DNA from: JACDER01 sp036394915
GTDB taxonomy: Bacteria; Actinomycetota; Thermoleophilia; Gaiellales; Gaiellaceae
Length of the DNA stretch: 64,000 bases
Direction of reading: 5' to 3'
Assembly: GCA_036394915.1 (NCBI GenBank)
Contig: DASWEE010000061.1
Location: forward strand, 67,840-131,839
Shown here: positions 27,106 to 34,605 of the stretch, piece by piece
How the letters are laid out: every line of letters starts with the position of its first letter
How positions within the stretch are numbered: position 1 is the stretch's first letter
The notes under the pieces: model-generated
What the model saw: the letters and a program-made list of their open reading frames with translations, nothing else
Database searches by the model: none
Told to the model about the DNA's origin: nothing
Program-made: the position numbers and the translations under genes

Positions 27106-27502
27106 CGTGTGGGCGGCGGCGTAGGATGCGCAAACCTGAGCACAACTGCTCGACGTCACGGGCCTCGACTTGAACGAACCCGAAAAGGCACCGCGCCGCA
27201 GCGCCCCGATGGAACGCATCGCTCGCGCGACATGCGCGAGAGAGTGCTCCGCAGCTGCGCGAGAGCGGCGGGCGGCGTCGACAAGTCGTGCGTGAGGACT
27301 CTAGGGGATTCGCCGCCAAGCGGGACGGGCCGGCTGATCTCGACGACGTATGACCTCGGCATTCCGATCGCGACGGGATCGAGCTTGGGCTGGGCCGAGC
27401 GTCCCGAACGCCGCCCACGCATAGCCTGTTCCGACAAGCTTCGTCTCCGGCAACTCGCCGCTATCATCCCGGGCGCAGTCAGCCACTGAGAGGGGGGAGG
27501 CA
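27106..27502. other. intergenic stretch, no assigned gene
   Basis: The minus strand about 27170-27400 has some protein-like composition (SYVVEISRPVPLGGE) but no start, ribosome binding site or recognisable family. It may be a decayed gene. The last bases hold the GAGAGGGGGGAGG ribosome binding region of ggt. Confidence 0.4.
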
Positions 27503-29269
27503 ATGCATGCAAGGCGTTGGCGGCTGCTGCTCGTCTTGGCGGCGGCGGCGGCTGCGCTTGCCCTCGGTATCGGTGCTGCGGCCGACGTCGGCTCGGGCTC
27601 CGGCCCGCCGACCTCGATCGGTCACGGCGGGGCGGCCGCAAGCGTCGAGCGGATCGCCACGCAGGCCGCGATCGACACGCTCAAGGCGGGCGGCAACGCG
27701 ATCGACGCGGCGGTCGCGGCGGCAGGAATCCTTGGCGTTACGGAGCCGTTCTCGTGCGGGGTCGGCGGCGGCGGCTTCATGGTGATCCGCACGGCCGACG
27801 GCAAGGTGACGACGATCGACGGGCGCGAAACGGCGCCGGCGGCGATGACGCCGACCTCGTTCTGGGAGAACGGCTCGCCGCTGCCGTTCAACGACGCGCG
27901 CTTCAGCGGCATGTCGGTCGGCGTGCCCGGCACCGTTGCGACGTGGGTGGAAGCGCTCAAGGCATACGGGACGATGTCGCTCGCGAACGCGCTCCAACCG
28001 GCAATCCACGTCGCGCGTCACGGCTACGTCATCGACCAGACCTGGTTCGACCAGGCAAACGGGATGGTGCGCGACTGGTTGGACGACGTCCCCGCGTCCG
28101 CGGCGCTCTTCCTCGATCCCGACGGCACGCCGCGTGACGTCGGCACCGTTTTCACGAATCCCGATCTGGCGACGACGTACGAGCGGATTGCCCACCTCGG
28201 CCTGAAGGGCTTCTACCGCGGCGCGATCGCGGACGCGCTCGTCGACACCGTCGACTATCCGCCGGTTTCACCGACGGCGAACCACGTGTTTCGGCCGGGT
28301 GTGATGACGATGCGCGACCTGCGCTCATACGTTGCTCCGGAGCGAGCACCCACGCACGTGAACTACCGCGGTCTCGACGTCTACTCGATGGGACCGCCGT
28401 CGAGCGGCGGCTCGACCGTGGGCGAGGCGCTGAACATCCTCGAGGGCTACCCGCTCTCGAGCATGACGCGCGAAGAGGGCTTCCACTACTACCTCGAAGC
28501 CTCGAGGTACTCGTTTGCCGACCGCAATGCCTATCTCGCCGATCCCGCCTACTTCGACGTGCCGTTGAGCGGTCTCCTGTCTAAGGACTACGCAACGACG
28601 CGGCGTGACCTGATCGGGCCGACGGCGGCGAACCCGCCGGTCGTGCAGCCCGGCAACCCGTATCCGTACGCGACGGGACAGGCCGCAGCGACGATGACGC
28701 AGTCCGAGACGACGACGCACCTTGTGACGTCCGACAGGCTGGGCAACGTCGTCTCCTATACCTTCACGATCGAGTCGACTGGCGGCTCCGCTCTCGTGGT
28801 TCCGGGCTTCGGGTTCTTGCTCAACAACGAGCTGACCGACTTCAACTTCGACTCTCAGACGCACCCGAATCGCGTCGAAGGGGGCAAGCGTCCGCGTAGT
28901 TCGATGAGCCCAACGATCGTGCTCGACGACGGCAAGCCGTTCCTCGCGCTCGGCTCGCCGGGCGGCTCGACCATCATCACGACCGTGCTGCAGATCCTCT
29001 TTGACCGTCTGGACGACCACATGTCGCTCCCGGATGCGATTGCCGACCCGCGCGCAAGCCAGCGCAACACGATACGGACGAGCGCCGAGCCAGCCTTCAT
29101 CGCAAGCCCGCTGGCGACGCTGCTAAGGGCGCGCGGACACCAGTTCGTGGACGCCGGCGAGATTGGCGCTGCGACGGGAATCGAATTCCTTGCCGACGGC
29201 AGCGTGCTCGCCGCGGCCGAACCAGTCCGGCGCGGCGGCGGCAGCGCGATGGTCGAGTTCCCTGGGTAG
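27503..29269 (+). CDS. ggt: secreted gamma-glutamyltransferase
   Basis: The 588-residue N-terminal nucleophile hydrolase has a signal peptide (RRWRLLLVLAAAAAALALGIG). The autoprocessing and catalytic Thr lies in ETTTHLVTSDRLGNVVSYTF. Further motifs are GGNAIDAAVAAAG, CGVGGGGFMVI, GPPSSGG, KRPRSSMSPTIV and ALGSPGGSTI. It removes or transfers the gamma-glutamyl group of glutathione-like compounds outside the cell; in actinobacteria the natural donor is uncertain. ATG 27503 has a strong GGGGGGAGG ribosome site. It is followed by a 7-bp hairpin at 29294-29318. Confidence 0.93.
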   Translation: MHARRWRLLLVLAAAAAALALGIGAAADVGSGSGPPTSIGHGGAAASVERIATQAAIDTLKAGGNAIDAAVAAAGILGVTEPFSCGVGGGGFMVIRTADGKVTTIDGRETAPAAMTPTSFWENGSPLPFNDARFSGMSVGVPGTVATWVEALKAYGTMSLANALQPAIHVARHGYVIDQTWFDQANGMVRDWLDDVPASAALFLDPDGTPRDVGTVFTNPDLATTYERIAHLGLKGFYRGAIADALVDTVDYPPVSPTANHVFRPGVMTMRDLRSYVAPERAPTHVNYRGLDVYSMGPPSSGGSTVGEALNILEGYPLSSMTREEGFHYYLEASRYSFADRNAYLADPAYFDVPLSGLLSKDYATTRRDLIGPTAANPPVVQPGNPYPYATGQAAATMTQSETTTHLVTSDRLGNVVSYTFTIESTGGSALVVPGFGFLLNNELTDFNFDSQTHPNRVEGGKRPRSSMSPTIVLDDGKPFLALGSPGGSTIITTVLQILFDRLDDHMSLPDAIADPRASQRNTIRTSAEPAFIASPLATLLRARGHQFVDAGEIGAATGIEFLADGSVLAAAEPVRRGGGSAMVEFPG

Positions 29270-29293
29270 CCAGGCTCGAGTCCTCGCGTGCGG

Positions 29294-29318
29294 GGGGCTC
29301 CGGCCTTTTCCGAGCCCC
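29294..29318 (+). terminator. hairpin after ggt
   Basis: GGGGCTC (29294-29300) and GAGCCCC (29312-29318) with an 11-base loop containing TTTT, 24 bases after the ggt stop. Confidence 0.45.
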
Positions 29319-29343
29319 GAATCCACGCGCTCACGAACGCGCC

Positions 29344-29681
29344 GGCGCGTGTGCCGGCCGCGCGGCCGAGCTCGGCGCGAGCGACGACACCTGGAAGGAG
29401 ATGGTCTGGCGGCGGGTCAGGGCCAAGGTGCTCGCGCGCCGCGGCAAGCACGCCGAGGCAGAGCGGCTCGCCCGTAGGCGGTCGCGATCTGCGATGAGAC
29501 CGACAAGCCCGACGCGCAGGGAGATGTGTACGCCGACTTCGCCGAGGTGCTGTCGCTCGCCGGCCGCCCGCAGGAGGCAGCCGAGGCGCTCGAGCAGGCG
29601 CTCGCGCGCTATGAGCGGAAGGGAAACCTCGTCATGGCCGGGAGAACGCGTGAGCGGCTCCAGGAGCTTGCCTCTACATGA
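29344..29681 (+). pseudogene. C-terminal TPR remnant of a cyclase/ATPase-type regulator
   Basis: Reading from about 29344 gives AAELGASDDTWKEMVWRRVRAKVLA. A one-base shift near 29476 then continues as AVAICDETDKPDAQGDVYADFAEVLSL and ARYERKGNLVMAGRTRERLQEL to a TGA at 29679-29681. This is the typical final TPR segment of the TPR cyclase family seen intact at 22534-25734, but without its N-terminal 90 percent and with a broken frame. Confidence 0.7.
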
Positions 29682-29785
29682 CCATCTGCCCTCAGTGCGA
29701 AGCGCGGAACCGGGACGACGCCGAGCTCTGCGACGACTGCGGAGCGCCCCTCGCCCGGACCCCGACTTTCGAAGATGGGCCGTGA
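29678..29785 (+). pseudogene. zinc-ribbon start of a gene cut by the att-like remnant
   Basis: ATG 29678 overlaps the previous TGA (ATGA) and encodes 35 residues: a zinc ribbon with CPQC and CDDCGAPLA, like the start of the cyclase at 25734. The frame stops at 29783-29785, inside the tRNA-derived fragment that begins at 29776. I infer that the rest of this gene was lost when the fragment was joined here. Confidence 0.65.
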
Positions 29786-29945
29786 AGGATTCGAACCTTC
29801 GACCTTGGGATTAAGAGAACCGCCGAACCGTCTCGGCCTGTCTCGGTTCGTCTGGGTTTTGCAGGAGAATCCGCATCCCGGATGCCCTTAGGTCTCGGGT
29901 CGTCTCGGCCCGTCTCGCTGGCACTTCGCTGTCACCCTGTCGGAC
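29776..29945 (-). repeat. tRNA-Lys(CUU) 3' fragment with GTCTCGG repeats, remnant 3
   Basis: 29776-29817 is identical to the 3' 42 bases of the intact tRNA-Lys. It is followed by AACCG and about 120 bp closely similar to remnant 2, including GTCTCGGCC repeats, TCTGGGTTTTGC and a terminal CTGTCACC. It separates the truncated zinc-ribbon gene from the LigD-type polymerase gene. Confidence 0.78.
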
Positions 29946-29965
29946 TCTCAGAGCGATACGGGCGG

Positions 29966-30880
29966 TCAGTCGCGCAGCTGACGGAGCGCCTGAGCGATGC
30001 CCTGACCTCCCTTCAGCACCGGTTCGAACAGGTCGCCGTGCCGCTCGACCCGCTCGAGCGCCTCGCGCATGCCGAAGTCGCGCGGCCGTACTTTCTCGCC
30101 GAGCTCCTCCCAGCGCAGCGGCGTCGAGACCGGTGCCCCTGGCTTCGGGCGCACCGAGTAGGCGGACGCGATCGTCTTGCCGTGCCCGTTCTGGCGGTGG
30201 TCGACGAGCACGCCGCGCCGCTTCTTCTTCAACCACTCGGTGGTGACCAGCCCCGGGTTCTCGGCCTCCAGCCGGCGAGAGACGCGCTCGGCAAACTCGT
30301 ACGTGTCCCTGTAGGAGAAGCGCCGCGTGACCGGCACGAGCACGTGGATCCCGTCGGCGCCGCTCGTCTTCACGTAGGAGCGCACCTCGAGCCGCTCCAG
30401 CGCCTCGCGCACGAGGTGCGCGACGCGGATGGCTTGGACGAAGCCGTTCCGCGACTCGGGCGGGTCGAGGTCGAAGACGACGTAGTCCGGTCGCTCGGGC
30501 TTGTCCACGCGCGAGTACCAGGCATTCATGTCGATGCAGTTCATCTGGACCATCCATACGAGCGCGGCGGGCTCGTTGACGAGCGTGAAGTCGACGAGCC
30601 GCGATTCACCCTTCCGCGGCCAGGTGCGAAAGCGGCGCGTGGGGATCCACGGCGGCTTGCCCTTTGGCGCCTGCTTGTGGAAGTACGCCTGGCCGCGAAT
30701 GCCGTGGGGATAGCGCTTGAGCGTGAACGGCCGGCCGTGCAGGTGCGGGACGATCGCCTCGCCGATGGCGGCGTAGTACTCGGCGAGGTCGCGCTTCGTC
30801 ACGCCGTCGCCGGAAAAGAGGACGCGATCCGGATGCGTGAGCCGGACGCGGCGGCGGCCGATCTGGATCTGGTCGCTCAT
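29966..30880 (-). CDS. LigD-type primase-polymerase
   Basis: A 304-residue stand-alone polymerase domain of the bacterial non-homologous end-joining family. Motifs are the LTHPDRVLF start, TLKRYPHG, the metal pair in VVFDLDPP, KTSGADGIHVLVP and the TIASAYSVRPKPGAPVSTPL region. It fills gaps and ends with ribo- or deoxynucleotides during break repair. Ku and the ligase domain are not in the window. ATG 30880 gives the normal family length. Its 3' end is about 20 bp from att-like remnant 3. Confidence 0.9.
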   Translation of the reverse strand: MSDQIQIGRRRVRLTHPDRVLFSGDGVTKRDLAEYYAAIGEAIVPHLHGRPFTLKRYPHGIRGQAYFHKQAPKGKPPWIPTRRFRTWPRKGESRLVDFTLVNEPAALVWMVQMNCIDMNAWYSRVDKPERPDYVVFDLDPPESRNGFVQAIRVAHLVREALERLEVRSYVKTSGADGIHVLVPVTRRFSYRDTYEFAERVSRRLEAENPGLVTTEWLKKKRRGVLVDHRQNGHGKTIASAYSVRPKPGAPVSTPLRWEELGEKVRPRDFGMREALERVERHGDLFEPVLKGGQGIAQALRQLRD

Positions 30881-30983
30881 CGGGAAGGACGCGTCCAGTG
30901 TGACACCCGGGATTTGAAGTCGCCGTCAGGCCTTAGAACTCGAATCAAAATGAGAGGAGCATCAATGCGTATGCGATGGCTGC

Positions 30984-31006
30984 GGAGAGCTCCTCGCAAG
31001 CTCTCC
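30984..31006 (-). terminator. hairpin at the methyltransferase 3' end
   Basis: Perfect 8-bp stem GGAGAGCT / AGCTCTCC with a 7-base loop, touching the TAG stop of the methyltransferase gene. Confidence 0.5.
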
Positions 31007-31788
31007 TAACTTGGTTTCCATCCCAACGCTCGACACCAGGCGAAGGCCAGGTAAGCGTCCGATGACTTCGACCACTCAAGCCAGGCCCGGCTCATTGCGT
31101 CGAGGTCGCTCGCCGTTGCGAGTTCGTGCTTTCTCGCCGAGCGCGCGTACCAGCTGTCGCCGCAATCTTCCGCCCGTGCCAGGCCGAATGACTCCACGGC
31201 TTCGCCGGCGCCGTAGCAGAAGTACTTGGACGTCGCGGCGACACGGTCGAAGCCCGCGCGCTCCAGCAGGCCGCGGAGCTGTCGACCGCGATAGGGATCG
31301 GCAGTATTCTCGAGCAGCCACACTCGTTCGCGGATGGCGTAAAACCGTCTCAGGAGCTCGTGGTTCGGCCCCGTGAGGATCAAGCCCCCGTACTCGACGC
31401 AGGCGACGCCGAGCACCCCGCCCGGCTTGAGGATTCGTTTGATCTCGGCGAGGCCGTCGAGCGGGCGGTCGAGCGTTTCCAGCATCGAGTGGCAAAGACA
31501 GGCGTCGAACTGATCGTCGGGAAAGTCAAGTGCGCAGACGCTGCCGACCCGGAACTCGACATTCTTGATCTGGTGCCCGGCGGCGTAGCACCGGGCGTCC
31601 GCGAACTCCTCCGCCTCCGGATCGTTAGCCACAACGTGAGCGACGCTCTCCGCCAGACCCAATGTGATCGTCCCCTGCCCGCAGCCGACATCAAGAACAC
31701 GGAAGTCGTCGTCCAGGTGCGCCAGCAGGAAGTCGGCGTAGTCTGCCGCGTTCCTGACCTTGAGAGACGCCGCGAAGGCCGAACTCAT
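31006..31788 (-). CDS. SAM-dependent methyltransferase, IS passenger
   Basis: A 260-residue class I methyltransferase (Methyltransf_11/UbiE-like) with VLDVGCGQGTITLGLAE as motif I, an acidic VVANDPEAEE loop, DAC(L)CHSMLE and ILKPGGVLGVACVEYGGL. The substrate is unknown. I chose ATG 31788 (MSSAFAASLKVRNAADY) with AAAGGA upstream, rather than the long open frame extending to 32115 into the transposase. It lies between the terminal repeats of the IS element and points away from the transposase. Confidence 0.85.
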   Translation of the reverse strand: MSSAFAASLKVRNAADYADFLLAHLDDDFRVLDVGCGQGTITLGLAESVAHVVANDPEAEEFADARCYAAGHQIKNVEFRVGSVCALDFPDDQFDACLCHSMLETLDRPLDGLAEIKRILKPGGVLGVACVEYGGLILTGPNHELLRRFYAIRERVWLLENTADPYRGRQLRGLLERAGFDRVAATSKYFCYGAGEAVESFGLARAEDCGDSWYARSARKHELATASDLDAMSRAWLEWSKSSDAYLAFAWCRALGWKPS

Positions 31789-31966
31789 CCGCCGTCCTTT
31801 GAGGCTGGGGCGCGCCCAACGGGGTAGCGGAACTCCACGCGCGGAGTCTAGGGAAGCCTCGCGCGCTCGCCTGGACGCACGCTTGATGCCGATCGCACAG
31901 TGAAAGGGACCCGCTCCCTGACGACGAAGGCCGTCGGCATCCGCCGTCAAGCTGGGAGGGGTGCCA

Positions 31967-32778
31967 ATGGCCGCTGCGCTGTGGATCGTGTCGGATGGGC
32001 TATGGAAGCGTGTCGAGCCGTTGCTGCCGAAGGTGGAGCGACGTTCGCGGTTCCCAGGGCGGAAGCGTTTATCCGATCGGCAGGCGCTGCAGGGGATTCT
32101 CGTCGTCTTGCACACCGGGATCGCATGGCGGCATCTACCGCTCGAGCTCGGCTTCGGCTCCGGTTCGACCTGCTACCGCCGCTTGGATGAGTGGCAACAG
32201 GCAGGCGTGTGGGAGCGGCTGCACGCACTCTTGCTTGCTGAACTGCGGGCCGCCGGCGAAATCGAGTGGTCGCGGGCCGTGGCGGACTCGAGTCACGTGC
32301 AGGCGAAAAAAGGGGCTCTGAGACCGGCCCGAGCCCAGTTGATCGAGCCAGAAACGGCTCCAAGCACCACCTCCTGGTCGACGCGACCGGGATCCCACTC
32401 GCTTGGCGGCTCACGGGCGGCAACCGCAATGACGTCACCCAACTGATCCCGCTCATCGACGCCGTCCCCGCCGTGCGCGGCCGGGTCGGCCGCCCGCGGC
32501 AGCGACCCGCGCGTCTCGCCGCCGACCGCGGATACGACCACGACAAGTACCGTCGCCAGCTCCGTCGGCGGGGGATTGCACCCGAGATCGCCCGCCGCCA
32601 GACCGAGCACGGCTCCGGGCTGGGCCGCTACCGCTGGGTCGTCGAGCGCACCTTCGCCTGGCTCCATCACCTCAAGCGGCTGCTGGTCCGCTACGACCGC
32701 CGCGCCGAAATCCACGAGGCGTTCCTCGCGCTCGGCTGCTGCCTCGTCTGCTTCAGAAGGCTACAGCGCTCATTCTGA
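31967..32778 (+). CDS. IS5-family transposase, two frames joined by -1 frameshift
   Basis: The first frame (ATG 31967, or GTG 31961) encodes the DUF4096-like N-domain (WRHLPLELGFGSGSTCYRRL) and the first catalytic Asp (AVADSSHVQAKK). The second frame, -1 relative to it, continues through LLVDATGIPLAWRLTGGNRND, the second Asp in LAADRGYD, and the catalytic Glu in YRWVVERTFAWLHHLKRLLVRYDRR. The frames overlap at 32266-32446. An A6G4 run at 32306-32315 is the probable slip site. This is the usual arrangement of the IS427 group, so the element may be active. Confidence 0.88.
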
Positions 32779-32903
32779 TTCGAGTTCTAAGCAGGGTCGG
32801 AAAGGACTCTTGTTGATGGTTCAGCCGGTACAAAAGTACAAATCCCGGCCGCGGCCGCCGTAGGCGGGGCAAGCTGGAAAACGGTCTGCAGGCTCGCGTT
32901 GCT

Positions 32904-33914
32904 TTAGGGCCTGGGGCCCCAGTCTGAGGCGCTTTCCCATCTGTTCGGTGTGTTCGTCAAGTTGCGCATTCCGCTGCCGTCTAGTCTCATGCCGTAGACA
33001 TCAGCGTTTTGCTGTTCACCCCCCACAATCGGGGCGCGACCGGCCTGGATCCTTCTCCCGTTCGGCGAAAACGACGCCGAGAGCCATTTGGCTGTTCCGG
33101 CCGGATCGTCGGTTACGCGGTGGCGGTGAAACCCGTTTCGTTGGATGAGCCACAAGTTGCCTGAGGTGTCCGAGAACTGCTTCGTTCTGACAAGCACCCA
33201 GCGACCGTTGGGCGAGAAATCGGGCTGCGCTGCCTCCATCGACCAGGGAGTAATACGGCGCAAGCGGCTGCCATCGAGGCGAACCGTGAAGACCGCCTGG
33301 CGGCCCGTCTTCTTGTCAAGTCGCTCGAACGCGAGCGTCCTGCCACCCGGTGCCCACGCAGGAGCGTGATCCTCCCAGCGAGCGCGGTCAGAAGAAGGCA
33401 CTCCTTTCTGCGTCACCCTGTGGGCGTGCGTCCCGTTCGCCCGCATCACAAAAATCGCGTGGAGCGGGTTGCCGTGAACGTCGACTGGGCCAAGGGCGCG
33501 CTGGAACGCAATCCTCCGTCCCGAGGGCGACCAGGCCGGGAACCCATCGAATAGGCACCGCCCGCTACAGCTGAATGCCAGGCTTGTCCGGCCGGTGCCG
33601 TTCCGCCGTATCTTGACTATGCGCCCGCGTTCTTCGAGGTTGTGCCAGTTGACCGTGTACACGACCCAGCGGCCGTTCGGTGACCAGTCAGGCTCAGTCG
33701 TCACCCGCTCCCCACGCGGATGCGTCAACTGCCTGAGACCGCTTCCATCCGGCCGAACCGTGAACAACGCCCCCCGCGTATGGTCGTCATTCAAGTAACG
33801 GCGAAACACGATCCGTCCGTTCTTTCCCGCATATGTCGCTTCAGCGACCGATGCATCCAGCAACGCCACCACCACCACAAGACACGCAACCGCTCCAAAC
33901 GCAACATGCTTCAT
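32904..33914 (-). CDS. secreted TolB-like beta-propeller protein
   Basis: A 336-residue protein with a signal peptide (AFGAVACLVVVVALLDASVAEA). It has about five WD40-like PD40 repeats, recognisable by repeated WSPNGRW, FSPNGRR or AWAPGGRT with LRQLTH or HRVT strands. Such propellers bind proteins or peptides outside the cytoplasm; no enzyme motif is present. It lies just beyond the IS element. The ATG at 33914 starts the signal peptide. Confidence 0.82.
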   Translation of the reverse strand: MKHVAFGAVACLVVVVALLDASVAEATYAGKNGRIVFRRYLNDDHTRGALFTVRPDGSGLRQLTHPRGERVTTEPDWSPNGRWVVYTVNWHNLEERGRIVKIRRNGTGRTSLAFSCSGRCLFDGFPAWSPSGRRIAFQRALGPVDVHGNPLHAIFVMRANGTHAHRVTQKGVPSSDRARWEDHAPAWAPGGRTLAFERLDKKTGRQAVFTVRLDGSRLRRITPWSMEAAQPDFSPNGRWVLVRTKQFSDTSGNLWLIQRNGFHRHRVTDDPAGTAKWLSASFSPNGRRIQAGRAPIVGGEQQNADVYGMRLDGSGMRNLTNTPNRWESASDWGPRP

Positions 33915-34003
33915 CGGTGCCCCTTTCGTCGAGGGTGGTTTCGCTGATCAGCCCGCGCTCTCAATCCTCATCCGGGTAGGCAACCGAGACGCTCCACGCA
34001 CTC

Positions 34004-34510
34004 TCACGGCTGCTCTCCCTTCGTTCCTTCGTGAAGGGGTCGTATGGCTGACGCCGCCTCGGTGCGCCGCTCGTGGACGAAGATCAGTCCGAAATGGTTG
34101 TCCGTGACCTCGCCCGTGTCGCTGACGAGGAAGTTGGAGGTGATGAGGCCTTCGGCCCGCGCGAACTGGCCGTCGCCTCCCTGGACCTCGCGTACAACGG
34201 TGCCGTGCCTGAGGTTGGGAGCTGGGCATGCAACGAGCCGCCCGAGCCCGACGCTGCGAAAGCGCACGCTGTTTCCGTGGCCGAACTCGATTGTGCCGGC
34301 GTCGTCGAACGTCGACTGCTCACGGAGCGAGAGCTCCGCTTCGAGGGTCGCATCGCCACCCGAAACGTCTTCGAACTCACCATGCACTCCGTGCGGACCC
34401 AGCCTCGTTACGAGCGCGGTGCTCGGAGCGGTCAACCTGAACCGAATCCGGTCCGAATCGACTGACGATGCACGCCCGCGGAACTGCAACGAATACGCGA
34501 TCGGCTTCAT
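34004..34510 (-). CDS. conserved protein, single beta-barrel domain
   Basis: A 168-residue soluble protein from ATG 34510 (MKPIAYSLQFRGRASSV), with a pattern of beta strands and a conserved GGDGQFARAEGLITSNF then TDNHFGLIF block. The ring of strands with a Gly-Gly-x-Gly-x-Phe turn resembles small barrel families such as allene-oxide-cyclase-like proteins, but this is only a resemblance. It is divergent from the LuxR-type ATPase and may be controlled by it. Confidence 0.6.
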   Translation of the reverse strand: MKPIAYSLQFRGRASSVDSDRIRFRLTAPSTALVTRLGPHGVHGEFEDVSGGDATLEAELSLREQSTFDDAGTIEFGHGNSVRFRSVGLGRLVACPAPNLRHGTVVREVQGGDGQFARAEGLITSNFLVSDTGEVTDNHFGLIFVHERRTEAASAIRPLHEGTKGEQP

Positions 34511-34605
34511 CACCGTACGGCCAATGCTGCGCATGGGAGTGGTGCACTCGCGCCCGGGAAATCCCTAGGTCTGTGAACTGGCTCGGGGATACCCTCTTAC
34601 CCACG

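Larger units (their letters stand above)
30933..32790 (+). mobile_element. IS5-family element with a passenger methyltransferase
   Basis: Inverted repeats of 22 bp with one mismatch bound the element. The left repeat (30933-30954) begins TTAGAACTCGAATCA; its inverted partner is at 32769-32790 (ending TGATTCGAGTTCTAA). The right end contains the transposase stop, as is usual in IS5. No other left repeat was found next to the transposase, so the 1.86-kb element includes the convergent methyltransferase gene 31006-31788. Flanks show TA within YTAR-like ends. Confidence 0.75.

Noticed and set aside
29344..29681. Functional TPR protein after ggt
   Set aside because: No start and a broken frame near 29476; it matches only the end of a larger family.
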